In this document: positions 10,209 through 22,950 of the stretch, one piece after another
How the letters are laid out: each line of letters begins with the position of its first letter
Numbering within the stretch: the first letter of the stretch is position 1
DNA from: Gadus chalcogrammus
Lineage: Eukaryota > Chordata > Actinopteri > Gadiformes > Gadidae
Assembly (NCBI RefSeq): GCF_026213295.1
Contig: NC_079414.1
Location: 1,754,130-1,818,129, forward strand
Reading direction: 5' to 3'
Length of the DNA: 64,000 bases
Translations under genes and position numbers: made by a program
Notes under the pieces: generated by a model
Database searches by the model: none
Told to the model about the DNA's origin: nothing
Seen by the model: only the letters and a program-made list of their open reading frames with translations

Positions 10209-11510
10209 TCTCTGTATGTTCATAAACACACAATGGTGTAAACAATTTATCATTAGAGACACTTGTTAGTTCCCCAAACCTAGAACTCCTCTCCGTTTCC
10301 CTTAGACCCACATACTTGCCACAGGATTTTGGTAAACTCTTTGTGTGCTTAGTTTATATCCCCCCCGATGTAAATTACAAGGCAGCAGCAGACGCCATAC
10401 ACCAACACATACAAGAACTGGAGACAGCCTCCTAGACACTCCCAAATTAGTCTTGGGTGACTTTAATGGCTGTTCCTTGTCAATAGTATTGCCCCATTAT
10501 CAGCAATATGTCAAATGTGCCACGCACGGTTCAAAAACCATTGATCTGTGCTACGGCAACATAAGAAATGCCTACCGGGCCACCAGTAAGCCACCAATAG
10601 GCGGATCAGACCACAATATGGTCTACATGTTGCCCTCATACCGTCAGCAACTCAAAAAAGAAAAGCCCAAAGTTATATCTGTGCCTGTATGGGACCCTGA
10701 CAGTTTGACAGCTCTCCAAGGCTGTTTCGACTGTACAGACAGGCGTTTGACTGTGACGACTTGGACATTCCTGTGGAGACGGTTACAGCCTTTATCATCT
10801 TTTGCGTAGATAATCTGAATTCTACGAAAAAAGAAAAAGAATTGGCAACTCAAAACCATAGATTACAATGGATATGGACTGTTGGTCGAAAAAGAAAGGG
10901 CGTTTAAAGCAAATGATAGATGCGGGGGGAAGTTGATTCAAAGGGAAATACAGGAGAAAATCAATCATAACAAGGGAATATATAAATTGAAGGTGGAACA
11001 ACTGTTACTGGATAACAATTCGCGGATGGCGTGGAGAGGAATTAAAACTATGATTGGACAGAATAATCAGCAAAAGGTCCCTGCGCACACAGTTGAAGAG
11101 GCAAATACCTTGAATGAACATTTTTCTAGATGGGAGAGCGGTGGGCGGGCTGAGACAAGCTGTCTGGACGATGCGATAGAAGGTGCACCAAACAGAGTCA
11201 GCAGCAGCGAAGTGGGGCGGGTATTCTCGCTCGTCAAACCATGTAAAGCGGCTGGCCCTGACAAGCTACAGAGTAGGGTACTGAATACATGTCACGAACA
11301 ACTCCGCTTTGTTTTCAGTGAACTGTTCCAAAAGTCAATGGACACACACGATACCCAAAATTTGGAAAACAGCAGAAATTTTGCCTCTGCCTCCGTAGCA
11401 ATGAAGTGTCTTGAGCAGATTGTGCTGACCCACTTAAACATAGAAACATCTGGAATTACCCTCATCATATGTACACATTCTGTTTGTTGACTTTTCATCA
11501 TATATCATAT
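10209..11510 (+). pseudogene. LINE endonuclease/RT fragment (second part)
   Basis: This is the continuation of the LINE at 8273-8552 after the hAT insertion. Visible blocks include LVLGDFNGCSL (endonuclease D-x-N), GSKTIDLCYG and GGSDHNMVY (the SDH catalytic motif) in one frame up to 10809. From 10882 another frame continues with IKTMIGQNNQQ, VKPCKAAGPDKLQSRVL and VAMKCLEQIVLTHL, the region leading into the reverse transcriptase. Frameshifts separate the blocks, and a deletion joins LEN to ASVAMKCLEQ. The RT catalytic core (YADD-type) is absent, so this is a truncated dead copy. Confidence 0.7.
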
Positions 11511-11905
11511 TCAGACAGTGGCATAATTGTCAAATACACTATTACTTAATACATTTCTTGCAGTTACCTATGAATTCATTTCTTTTTTTTTTTTTTTAAA
11601 CATCACCAGTTTTCTAATAATTCTTCACTTCTGACTCGTTTTAAATGCCACGTTTCTAAAGGCCTTGTGTGTATGGACTGAACTCAGATTCTAAGACAAC
11701 AAGTGCAGGTTGGTCTCAGCTTTTCACGTCTGTTTAAAAAAAAAGAAAAACTCAACCTTCTGATCTAACACTGTAAGGGGAAAAGGTGAAATGCAGTGTG
11801 ATTATCAGAAAATAAATTACACAGTTGTAAAAACAATAATTTTTTTAACTTTTGAATCCCTGAGTCTAACATATACAAAATACATTAACTTGTCATAGAT
11901 TCATC
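11511..11905. other. AT-rich sequence, nothing recognised
   Basis: Contains a poly-T run at about 11582-11597 and no supported gene. Confidence 0.4.
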
Positions 11906-12254
11906 TTACAACAGCCATATTCTGCGATTATTGTGGTTTGTAGCAAAGTGATACACAAAATCAACAAAATCCTTTTGCTCGTCTTGTATTGACTCTGCAC
12001 TTAAAACTCCTAGAATGCTGAGTCGAACATCATCCATCGTAGATTTAAGGTAGGTCTTGACCAGTTTGAGTGTGGAAATGCTTTGTTCACAGGTAGCTGT
12101 ACTCACAGGTATGGCAATGGTCCCTTTGCATAACCTGAACAGCTCATGGAATACCTCTTTGAATGGTTCAATGATCTTTGTGAGTTCCACAATATTAGAG
12201 GGCATCTGTTCACCAAATGTGGACATAAGAGCCAGACATAAATCTATCAAGACT
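11906..12254 (-). pseudogene. hAT-family transposase C-terminal exon (ZMYM1-like)
   Basis: The minus-strand exon begins after a TTTGCAG acceptor at 12255 and is open to TAA at 11906. It encodes LTKIIEPFKEVFHELFRLCK, TIAIPVSTATCEQSISTLK and VKTYLKSTMDDVRLSILGVL, the hAT dimerisation signature seen in fish transposase-derived proteins annotated as zinc finger MYM-type 1-like. No upstream exon was recognised in the next few kb on this strand, so this is either the last exon of a dispersed copy or a fragment. The frame of this exon itself is intact. Confidence 0.7.
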
Positions 12255-12287
12255 CTGCAAATATGCAAAATTATAAAAAAAAACATC

Positions 12288-12328
12288 TCTATATATACAT
12301 ATATATATATATATATGTATATATATAT
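12288..12328. repeat. (TA)n microsatellite
   Basis: Imperfect TA repeats. Confidence 0.9.
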
Positions 12329-13448
12329 GACAAGGGTGGCCTATGGGGTCCCCCTTAAATCCACCACTGTGCTGCTATCCCTAAAACCAGTCAGCATGTT
12401 GTCTGAATCAATGTTTATACGTTGTGAAGTCATCTGAGCTGTTGTGTTAAACATAATTTTAAGTAACTGATGATGTCAGATTGAACTCTTATTAAAGCAT
12501 AGATTTTCCCATGACCCAGGAAGTAATTTCTTCTTCTTCAAGTTTGGCACAATCCATTTATGTTTGCTTTGTTTCTGCCAAAAAGTCTATTAGAAAGGTT
12601 ACATTTTTTTAATGACATGTTTAAAAGATAATTGTGAAAATGATTACTGCTTAAAGATTTAAAAGAGTGAATGCAATGAATAAAGTAAAAAGCAGACAAA
12701 ACTTATTTTCAAAACACATTTATGATTGCAACATGACAGGAAATGATGCGCACTCTCATGATAGAGCAAGATAGAGATGCCTTGATATGAATCAGGGCAG
12801 TGGTCTAGTAAAATTATACATTTAGGAGCTCTAGCCCTACAGGAAGTGACTCTCAGAGAATCACAAAATTTGTCATTGGAAGGCATGGGCCACAAAGGCG
12901 TTGCCATAAAGCCCCATAAATCCGCTGGAAAGCGAGGGCCCATCAGCCGGGGGCTCCGCAGGCGGCTTTGAGACCCCCTCCAGTCTAGCTCTGGCCCTGG
13001 TCCAGTCAGGCCCTGGAGCAGGGTAGTCTCAGGAGAGCGAGACAGTCCTATCTCCAAATGGCCTTCCCCACATTGTGTACTACGATGTCCGCAGACCACA
13101 CTTCAGAAAGAGGAACCGTGTGAGCTTGCTTGGTTTTAGAAAGATGTAGAAATCTAAATGTGGGACATGTCGTTCCTTGGTACCCACTACCCAGAGGAAC
13201 GTGTGTATGAATGTTGGCACTCTAGATGTCTTAACAGGCTGCAACAGGACTGTGACCTCCAACATAAGAGTAAGTAGACATTAAAACAAAGGCAGTTTCA
13301 TGTTCAAACTCTCTGGTCGGATGGAGGTAAACTTGTGCCGTAATATTTCACATTTGGGAGCCAGTGCGACGTGTGATGGAAAACCCATATGCTGTTACCT
13401 ATACGCTGTCATATATGCCTTGTTTCCTATTCCGTGTATTGTCTCGCC
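12329..13448. other. No gene recognised
   Basis: A mixed-composition stretch with no splice-supported exon. A GC-richer part at 12890-13090 has open frames but no family motifs. Confidence 0.35.
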
Positions 13449-13605
13449 ACCCTGTTTTCCTCAGTGTCATCTAAAATGCTAACCTTTGTGCTTGGGTCAG
13501 CCGCCCCACCTTCTTCAGTGGCATCTAAATGTTAACCCTTTTGCTTGGGTAACCTCTCTACCTTCCTCAGAGTCCATCAAAATGTTAACCTTCGTACTTG
13601 GGTAA
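13449..13605. repeat. ~58-bp tandem repeat, about 2.7 copies
   Basis: Repeated blocks of CCTCAGTG, CATCTAAAATG, TAACCTTTGTGCTTGGGT with substitutions. Confidence 0.65.
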
Positions 13606-14349
13606 ACCGGTCACAAGGGAGAAGGCATCCCATTATGCAGTCTTCTGCTTGATGAGAACACAGGCCACTCTGTGTCTTGGGTAAATATTACCTGATTTGA
13701 TTATTAACATCTGCAATGTGGGGAAGATGGGAAACTGTTTAAAAAGCTCTGTCAAACTGTATTCTGGATTCACTCTACTAGAGAGGAGTCTTATGTATGC
13801 ATGCATTAAACCTAGGTTAATTGTCTACAACTATTGTTGTTTGCATTTAGAATTTTCATCTGTCCTAGACGCAATATCTCTTAAAGGTAGTTGCCACGAC
13901 AGACGTTCCCGTTTATTTCATCCATAGCTCAGGTTTTAAGAGACAGCTCTGGTCTCAGACAGGCTTTTTGGACCGGTAGGGTTGAGGTCTGGGAAGAATT
14001 TCAGCTCAAAGACTCGCGGTCCGCTAGGTGAGAGGTCACGAGATGGAGCATTTGCTGAGGCATTCTGAGTCACTTCCTGCAGGGCTTGAGCCCCAACATT
14101 GATGATCTTCTGGGTCCTTAAGGCCCCCTTTCATTATTATAAGCCCCAAGGTAGCTCAGTTCCAGGTGTCCTTGACCCCTGTGTCATCTCCTAATTACAT
14201 CACTTCCTGTAGGGCTTTTTTGCCTCGCAAGGTTTCTAATTGAGGGAAATGATCCAAGACACCCAATCACATGGTGGTGATGGTTTCTTGATGGTTCACA
14301 AAACCATCCACATGACGTCCTTTATTTTCATAAAATCTCACTGCTTGGG
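13606..14349. other. No gene recognised
   Basis: No coding, RNA or element ends identified. Confidence 0.35.

Positions 14350-14405
<56 letters not shown>
14350..14405. repeat. (TA)n microsatellite
   Basis: About 55 bp of TA. Confidence 0.95.
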
Positions 14406-14406
<1 letters not shown>

Positions 14407-14407
<1 letters not shown>

Positions 14408-14685
14408 TAGGGCTGGGCAAAGATTAAAAGTTTTAATCACGTTTAATCGCATAGTATTGGTGAGTTTACTTAACTCAAATGGAATGACACATTATCATTC
14501 ATACCAAATGTACCAAATAAGCAAAAATCTATGTTGACATTCTGTGGGCAAAACCTTTCAAAATCAAAGTAAAAAAAAGAGAATAAGCGTTGTTTTGTAT
14601 TGATTTGTATAAATCGCGTTAAAATAAGAATTGCGTTGCGTTGATGCGTTGCGTTGATGCGTAATTAACGCGTTAACTTGCCCAG
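14407..14685. mobile_element. Short hAT-like MITE (CTGGGCAA ends)
   Basis: Starts CTAGGGCTGGGCAAAGATTA and ends AACGCGTTAACTTGCCCAG. The inverted CTGGGCAA/TTGCCCAG ends and AATCGCATTAA-type subterminal words resemble a widespread vertebrate hAT-like MITE. The target duplication is obscured by the adjoining TA repeat. Confidence 0.4.
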
Positions 14686-14724
14686 TCAATCTACTGAACA
14701 TCTGTTCCTGGCATCAGGACCGGT

Positions 14725-14779
<55 letters not shown>
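14725..14779. repeat. (G)55 homopolymer
   Basis: An uninterrupted run of 55 G on the plus strand. Such runs can form G-quadruplexes and are prone to replication and assembly error. Confidence 0.9.
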
Positions 14780-15620
14780 CGTGTTGCTGGTGTCTTCGCC
14801 CAGCCCATTGGCCAAGCAGGACCAACGCTCTGATGCGTCATTTTTAGGAACATTATGAGTGTCAACACATTGACGTGTCGCTTTAACGCACCTCCTAACC
14901 TACAATGTTTTTACAGTTGGTCGTTACAACAGTGTTCAAAATGATACGCATTAGGAGCAAGAAACAAAACCATCTATTCAATTAAAGACACACACTCTTC
15001 GACCAGGAGGAGTTGAGGCGTCCTGAAATGAAAACACTTTTCCTAGAAGTGTGCTTCTAGGAAAAGCACACTAGGGTCGGAGGATAGCAGCAGACTCCCG
15101 CTCTGCCCACAGATGATCACTGCGTTCCCGCGACGAGGGAGAGGCGGCCAGATAACACAGAGGATATGGAGATAAAGTAAGCAGCAGCCGTAATAACCAA
15201 CCTGGGAAAAACAATGTTCAATCATTGCCACAAAACACTTTCCTGGGAAATTGACATTGAGAGAGCAATCACTCTGCTCTGGTTTGTTTGTGTCTGAGCT
15301 GTTACTCTTTTATCCCATGCCTGTTGGGGATTTGTGTATTTATGCGTCTCTCTTGTTCCTATCAATATTGGGTCTTTGTTGTTATACATTGTTGTTATTA
15401 AACAATGTTCCGGTTGTCTTTAGACAGACCGTATCAAATAAATGTATCTGCTTATTGTTGGACAACAAAGTTCAAACATTTCTTTATTTTACATAAAGGA
15501 AATCAACTATATACCCAATTTCTAATAAAAATGTCTTATATTCCACTTTGCTATGACACCAAAGACATCAGAGAGGTTCTCCATCACAGCATCAACATAC
15601 ACTAAGTTCAGTATGTTTGT
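14780..15620. other. No gene recognised
   Basis: Includes a short inverted repeat at about 15029-15067 (GAAAACACTTTTCCTAGAAG and AGGAAAAGCACAC). No supported exon. Confidence 0.35.
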
Positions 15621-15801
<181 letters not shown>

Positions 15802-16069
15802 ACTGCCTAAAAAAGGTACCTAAATCCAGTGGTAAGGTGTACTACCCTGTGCCCTGGTAGTACCGGCCTGCGACTCCATCACCATTTGTCCCCCTGGCTC
15901 CAAAAGAATCTGGTGTGTTTTGACCAAAACCAATAGAACATTGTTGCCCCAATAGCCTGCTCTCCTTGACCCGCTCAGCTCTTCTGCCCGGCGACAGCTG
16001 GCGACAGCTTGTGGCGCGGCCGGGCTGCCCTCACTGGCGCTACCTGGAGATGCTGCACAGCAACACATC

Positions 16070-16165
16070 ACTCCAATCAGCGGGCGGGGCAGTGGGCCAG
16101 CGCAGAGCTCGGTCTGATTGCCCCAGTGGATATAAGCCCCGGGCAGGGCAGGGAGGCTGCGACAG
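16070..16165 (+). promoter_or_regulatory. Candidate core promoter (CCAAT, GC box, TATA)
   Basis: In order on the plus strand: CCAATCAG at 16074, GGGCGGGGC at 16082, an inverted CCAAT box (TGATTGC) near 16116, and GATATAAG at about 16129. A start site would be expected near 16155-16165. The spacing is right for a vertebrate TATA promoter, but no downstream first exon was identified; tandem repeats follow at 16211. Could be a retrocopied or TE-borne promoter. Confidence 0.35.
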
Positions 16166-16210
16166 GCCGGGCGGAGTGTTGTAGTGTGTTTGCATCACAC
16201 ATCACACAGG

Positions 16211-16345
16211 TGGTGCTCTGATAACTGTACCGCTCTGATAAATGGTGCTCTGATGACTGAACCGCTCGCTCACAGTGGTGCTCTGATGACTGAACCGCTC
16301 GCTCACAGTGGTGCTCTGATGACTGAACCGCTCGCTCGTGGTGGC
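16211..16345. repeat. 33-bp tandem repeat
   Basis: Units starting TGGTGCTCTGATGACTGAAC at 16243, 16276 and 16309, exactly 33 bp apart, with a diverged copy at 16211. Confidence 0.9.
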
Positions 16346-16457
16346 ACAAAGGAGAGGATAGGCTTGGTTTTCTTCACTGACTAAAGCACCGCTTTACGGT
16401 TAAGCTGCAGTTTGTATCTCTTATCTGTTCCATTACTTCCTGTCCGCGCTGCTGCAG

Positions 16458-16486
16458 CACATGCCGTCCCTCTGGGACGGCATGTG
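16458..16486. other. Perfect 13-bp-stem hairpin
   Basis: CACATGCCGTCCC, loop TCT, GGGACGGCATGTG. Symmetrical and isolated; function unknown. Confidence 0.6.
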
Positions 16487-16599
16487 TTATCTGGTGTTAT
16501 CTGGTCCCATCTCCTTCTCCTGCCCCTCTAGATAGCATCAGAACTGGAGAGGATTAGTCATCAGAATAAACTAATCTAGGCTGGAGCACGTCTCTAGAC

Positions 16600-16760
16600 C
16601 GTCTCACAAATGCCTTCTGCTCTGGAACCTTTTCTGACTTCCATGAGTCACCGACGGGCGCAGACCACACGCCTCTGGACGCAATTGGATAGACCCACAA
16701 CCAATCAAAGCATCGGAACCTGTGACACACCACCGGCTGCTTGGTAGAATATGAAAATGC
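16600..16760. repeat. Dispersed repeat, copy 1
   Basis: Shares GGGCGCAGACC, CTCTGGACGCAATTGGA, AGACC and CAATCAAAGCA in the same order with 23395-23530. Confidence 0.5.
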
Positions 16761-16779
16761 CTCAACAGCGCTCCGATAG

Positions 16780-17584
16780 GACAAGTCATCGTTCTAAACC
16801 CGTCCCATATTAGATGAACGATTGGGATTGGCCCAACCCCGGCCACGTCTGCTGGATGTCTGAATGTGAGGGGGGACAATTATGCTAGAGCATAATAAAA
16901 CATTAAATCGTTAATTCACAGTAGGTCATTCAGAGTCGTTTGAAAATTGTGGACATTGTGGTATAGAGCCTACATGATAAGCAACATTTAAAATAAATAA
17001 TGTATTAGTAAATTCTATCTGACAAGTTGATTAAATGAACGTTTAGTGCACATCAGATATGTACTATTTATACAAGAGATGAAGACTATGCTCTCCTTAA
17101 TTATGTAATTAATTAAATAATTTGATGCCAGGTCCTGAACTCTGACCCAAGTATCGGTGCCCCAAGTCATTTCAAACTCTTCTGAGCGAAGGCATAATTT
17201 ATGAAGCAATTATTGCACAGGTAAACAAAACGTAAACAAAAAGTGACCCAATATTCAAATTTTTAATTGCAATAATTATCGCTTCAAATCATCTCTGCAA
17301 GCATTTCGGTTCTTTTAAATAAACACATGAAACCAGCATGTTTCAGTGAAAGACACACACACACACACCATTAACCTTGCATTCAGCCTGAATAAAGACC
17401 TCCGCTCTGCAGAAGATAACACTGTTTGCATCAAACTGTGCTATCTGGGATTTCCATAAAAGACCTAATCAGCTGATCACCGATCAGCGGATGTGTTTAT
17501 TGATTCAAACAAACGTCGATGCCAAGCAGCTAAAGAGGTTTGAATGTAGTCACAACAACGCAGCGCTGGTCGCTGACAGCTGTG
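16780..17584. other. AT-rich sequence, nothing recognised
   Basis: No supported feature apart from a short AC run near 17353. Confidence 0.35.
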
Positions 17585-18325
17585 ACCCATTGCTTCTGTT
17601 CGCCTGCTTCTGTTTGCCTGCTTCTGTTCGCCCGCTTCTATGTTCGCCTGCCTCTGTGTTCCCCTGCCTCTGTTCGCCTGCCTCTGTGTTCGCCCGCTTC
17701 TGTGTTCGCCTGCTTCTGTGTTCGCCTGCTTCTGTGTTCCCCTGCCTCTGTGTTCGCCTGCTTCTATGTTCCCCTGCCTCTGTGTTGGCCTGCTTCTGTG
17801 TTTGCCTGCCTCTGTGTCCGCCTGCCTGTGTTCGCCTGCCTCTGTTCTCCTGCTTCTGTTTGCCTGCCTCTGTGTTTGCCTGCTCCTGTTAGCCAGCGTC
17901 TGTTTGCCTGCTTCTGTTCGCCTGCTTCTATGTTCACCTGCTTCTGTGTTCGCCTGCTTCTGTTCGCCTGCTTCTGTTCGCCTGCCTCTGTATTTGCCTG
18001 CTTCTGTTCGCCTGCTTCTTTGTTCGCCTGCTTCTGCCCACCTGCTTCTGTGTTCGCCTGCCTCTGTGTTCGCCTGCTTCTGTGTTCACCTGCTTCTGTG
18101 TTCGCCTGCTTCTTTTTTACCTGCTTCTGTGTTCATCTGCTTCTGTTCGCCTGCTTCTTTGTTCGCCTGCTTCTGTCCACCTGCTTCTGTGTTTGCCTGC
18201 CTCTGTGTTCGCCTGCTTCTGTGTTCACCTGCTTCTGTGTTCACCTGCTTCTGTGTTCGCCTGCTTATTTTTTACCTGCTTCTGTGTTCATCTGCTTCTG
18301 TTCGCCTGTCTCTGTGTTCACTTAA
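17585..18325. repeat. ~740-bp VNTR of 14-18-bp units (TTCTGTGTTCGCCTGC)
   Basis: Dozens of variants of the unit TTCTGTGTTCGCCTGC (with and without TGT, and CTCTG variants). Unit-length changes keep two frames open, producing 240-260-residue cysteine-rich artefact frames. There is no initiation or splice context to support a gene. Confidence 0.9.
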
Positions 18326-18769
18326 TCTGGGGTTCATTGCTTCTGTCTGCATGGAAGCGCACGTATAATGCATTACTTGTATCATCACGTTGAGTAAAAC
18401 ATTCATTATTATTTTTAAACCTTCACGCCAGAAATCTTAAAGTCATCTCTGGGGAAGGAGATGTCCTATAGAAGAGAGGATAGTGTGTTCTCCTCTTAGC
18501 CAATCAGCAGCAGGTCCATTCTGCTGTGCTCAGCAATGATGAAGTTACATCATGGCTGGTGGACCTACCTTCAACTGGTCATATTCTTCAGAACCTCGCC
18601 TTGACCAGAATTCAAAAGGCAATGCAGGACAATGATTGGCAAGGTTTGTGGAAACAAAACCTGTTTGATACAACAGAATAAGCTTGGATATCAACTCCCA
18701 TTCCAAGAGAGAAGAGAAGGAGGATAAATGGGGGAGCCACCACCTTTCTAGACACACGTAGACTGATCA
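18326..18769. other. No gene recognised
   Basis: No supported feature. Confidence 0.35.
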
Positions 18770-18955
18770 TTTTCACATTCTCGCTCTTTTCTCATCTGTT
18801 CCCCCCTTATCCCTCTCTCCCTCCTCATCTCCTTCCGCCCTATCCTCCCTCTCTCCCTTCTCATCTCCTCCCCCCTATCCTCCTTCTCTCCCTCCTCAGC
18901 TTCTCCCCCCTTATCCTCTTTTTCTCCCTCCTCATCTCCTCCCCTCTGCACCATG
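18770..18955. repeat. CT-rich minisatellite
   Basis: Repeated CTCCTCATCTCCTCCCCCCT-type units of about 40 bp. Confidence 0.7.
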
Positions 18956-19009
18956 CCCCTGCTGTCTGTCCATTAATTTTCTCCTCAGATAACTCTTACC
19001 CAGCCAGCA

Positions 19010-19250
<241 letters not shown>

Positions 19251-19292
19251 CTACAATCAAACCAGCTGTCTCTTAGCAAAACAACATTCTGG

Positions 19293-20273
19293 CAGAGGTG
19301 GGGGTAAGTCACTCATGTGCAAGTCACAAGCAAGTCTCAAGTCATAACCTTCAAGTCTCAAGCAAGTCCCAAGTCACTGTGGTGAGAATCAAGCAAGTCA
19401 CAAGTCAAGTCATTGCTCAGGTCAAGCAAGTCACAAGTCAAGTCATACAAAAATCTAATGATCTAACCCAGTTTCCACATTTAAAAATCGGTAAAGAGAG
19501 TGGTTCATAAGTTTAGTTTTATTTCAACATTAACAATAACAATGTCTTAACATTAACAATAACTCAAACTATTCAAAACATTCCAAAACCATTATGTGAA
19601 TAGTTTGAAAATGTTTTTATGATCACACAAGTCAATCATCTGTGGAACGGGCAGTGCTCGAAAAACTCCAGCCAATGATTTTCAGAACCACCGAGTGGCA
19701 TTGGACAGTAAGTACGTCAAACGGTCGTACTGCACTCCCCCTTCCCCACTCCCCGCGAGCGACCCCTTCGTGCACGTGCACGTACTCAAAGCTTGTGACC
19801 CAGAGCAAGCTTCTGTTTGTTGTTATCCTGCAGTAGCTACTGGAGCTAGCTAACTAGCTAATCCAAATTTGGACCTAGCACTAGAAGACAACCCTAAACT
19901 CCAACCTAGCTAGCCTGGCTCACTCTCGCGCATCTGTGTTCGCGCTCGTGCGTGATTGCGCGTCCATGTACTTGGAATGGGTGGAATGGGTGGAGTCAGA
20001 CTCAGCGTTGAATGAGGGGGTAGGACCATTTGAGATGTGTATTTTCCAAATCTGCTGGCGTATCGCAAATCCCATATCCAACCTTTAATCTAACTTTATA
20101 AAAGTCATTTAGAGTGATCCGTCTCAAGTCTAAGTCAAGTCTCAAGTCATGAAGACCAAGTCAAAGTCAAGTCGAGTCTTTTATCAGTGTTAGTCAAGCA
20201 AGTCTCAAGTCCTCAAATTTGCGACTTGAGTCTGACTCGAGTCAAGTCATGTGACTCGAGTCCCTCATCTCTG
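19293..20273. mobile_element. hAT transposon, copy 2 (981-bp deletion derivative), perfect 8-bp TSD
   Basis: The same family as 8561-10200 but in the opposite orientation. It begins CAGAGGTGGGGGTAAGTCAC and ends GACTCGAGTCCCTCATCTCTG-like sequence. CATTCTGG flanks both sides (19285-19292 and 20274-20281). The copy lacks the segment equivalent to about 9184-9834 of copy 1, including the transposase remnant, so it is non-autonomous. Confidence 0.88.
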
Positions 20274-20355
20274 CATTCTGGTACCAGAATGTTTAAGCAT
20301 TCTAGCACTGCCCCAGAATGCTTAACCATACACAAACACATGCACACACGAATAT

Positions 20356-20461
<106 letters not shown>

Positions 20462-20692
20462 ACCAGTGTTTCTTCGTTGTGTTGGTATGGTAATGGCATT
20501 AAAATCTAAAATCAGGGCGTTGGCCTGGTCATTACCACATCTGGTCCATTCTCCAGATCATCTGGTCTACCTGAATTCCTTCATTGGTTATGAAGAGGAG
20601 TTCAGGTCAAACTGATTGATAGATAGGCTGTCATTGGACAAACAGCAAGGAGCCTCTGATCTGACTCGGCTATAGAGATGACACGGCCAACA

Positions 20693-20840
20693 TGAGACAG
20701 GTGGACATCAGACAGAGAGCCAGACGGGCAGGCAGACAGAGAGACAGACGGACAGCAGACATAGAGACAGATGGACAGCAGACAGAGAGACAGATGGACA
20801 GCAGTCAAAGAGACAGACAGCAGAGAATGAGACAGACAGA
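20693..20840. repeat. GACAGA-rich minisatellite
   Basis: Imperfect units of GACAGATGGACAGCAGACAG. Confidence 0.75.
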
Positions 20841-20987
20841 AAGCAGACTGTATGTGAGGTGGTGGGCTGTAGAGGGCCAAACAGCCCTGATGGCTGTTGG
20901 GACAAAGTGATTTCCATTCAAACATGTATTTGAGATCATACTTCAGTTAGCACCACTGTTTGGTACTTTGGACTTGCTACTTTGGAG

Positions 20988-21049
20988 AACACACACGCAT
21001 ACAAACACACACACACACACACACTCACACACGCACACACACACACACG

Positions 21050-21080
<31 letters not shown>

Positions 21081-21092
21081 ACACACACACAA
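20988..21092. repeat. CA-rich imperfect microsatellite
   Basis: CACA runs with CGCA and CTCA interruptions. Confidence 0.85.
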
Positions 21093-21539
21093 TGTAGTAC
21101 AATAAAAAACAGGGAAGCCGGTATTGTGCCAAACGCACACCATGATATACCGTGACATAAAACTCATCGAGTGCTCTGTGTTCGCTCTGATGAAGAATGA
21201 ATCGATACGGAATGAGGAATAACCCCCAAGGATCAAGGACAGGAAGAATGAAAGACAGAAAGAAGGAGAAAGAGAAAGAGAGAACGAGGGAAAAGAGATA
21301 AAGAAAGATGTAAGAATCCCGTTGGCCAGCTTGAATATCTGTTAAACATCTAAGCCATCGCTCCCCTCTATCTCTTCTCTCTCTCTGCCCTCACACATAG
21401 CTTGTAACTGGTGAGAGCTGGAATTAAGCCCTGGAAACGGGGGGGGTGAGAGCCATCGGGGCTGGGAGGCTGGTGGGATGTGCTTGTATCCCGTTCTGCC
21501 AGGCAGGTTGTTGGTTCAGCAACCCCTTGGGTTAGTAGG
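21093..21539. other. No gene recognised
   Basis: Contains a purine-rich GAAAGA stretch at 21240-21305. Confidence 0.35.
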
Positions 21540-21655
21540 GAGGGTCATGTGTGAGGGTCATGTGTGAGGGTCATGTGTCAGGGTTATATGTGAGGGTCAT
21601 GTGTTAGGTTCATGTGTCAGGGTTATGTGTGAGGACATGTTTGAGGGTCATGGGT
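21540..21655. repeat. 13-bp tandem repeat (AGGGTCATGTGTG), about 9 units
   Basis: Successive 13-base units with C/T variants. Confidence 0.85.
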
Positions 21656-22507
<852 letters not shown>

Positions 22508-22834
22508 TAGATACAAGCTTCAAAAGCAAACGTAAGAACAAGATCAAGAGTGAGTGGACATGAAAAGCCCAACAACATTGACAACACAATATCCACAGCA
22601 GTCTGTTTCATGTCGGAACAGAAAGAGAATCAGATATAGAACTGCCCCTTTTCAATTGAAATCTGTGGATAAAAACACTGCAGGTTCCCTCCTGTGTTGT
22701 TGGTGTCCAGCTGTTTTCAACACAGACTACAGCAAAACAGAACAGAACCCCACACAGGCAACCAAGACAGGGTGTTGCTGTTTGGGTCTGTCTTTCTGTC
22801 TGCGAGTCTGTGTGTCTTTGTTTTTGTGTGCATT

Positions 22835-22950
<116 letters not shown>

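Noticed and set aside
17491..18368. Overlapping open frames of 133, 242 and 261 codons in one strand
   Set aside because: They are translations of a 14-18-bp VNTR in two frames, with no splice or start context and no domain.
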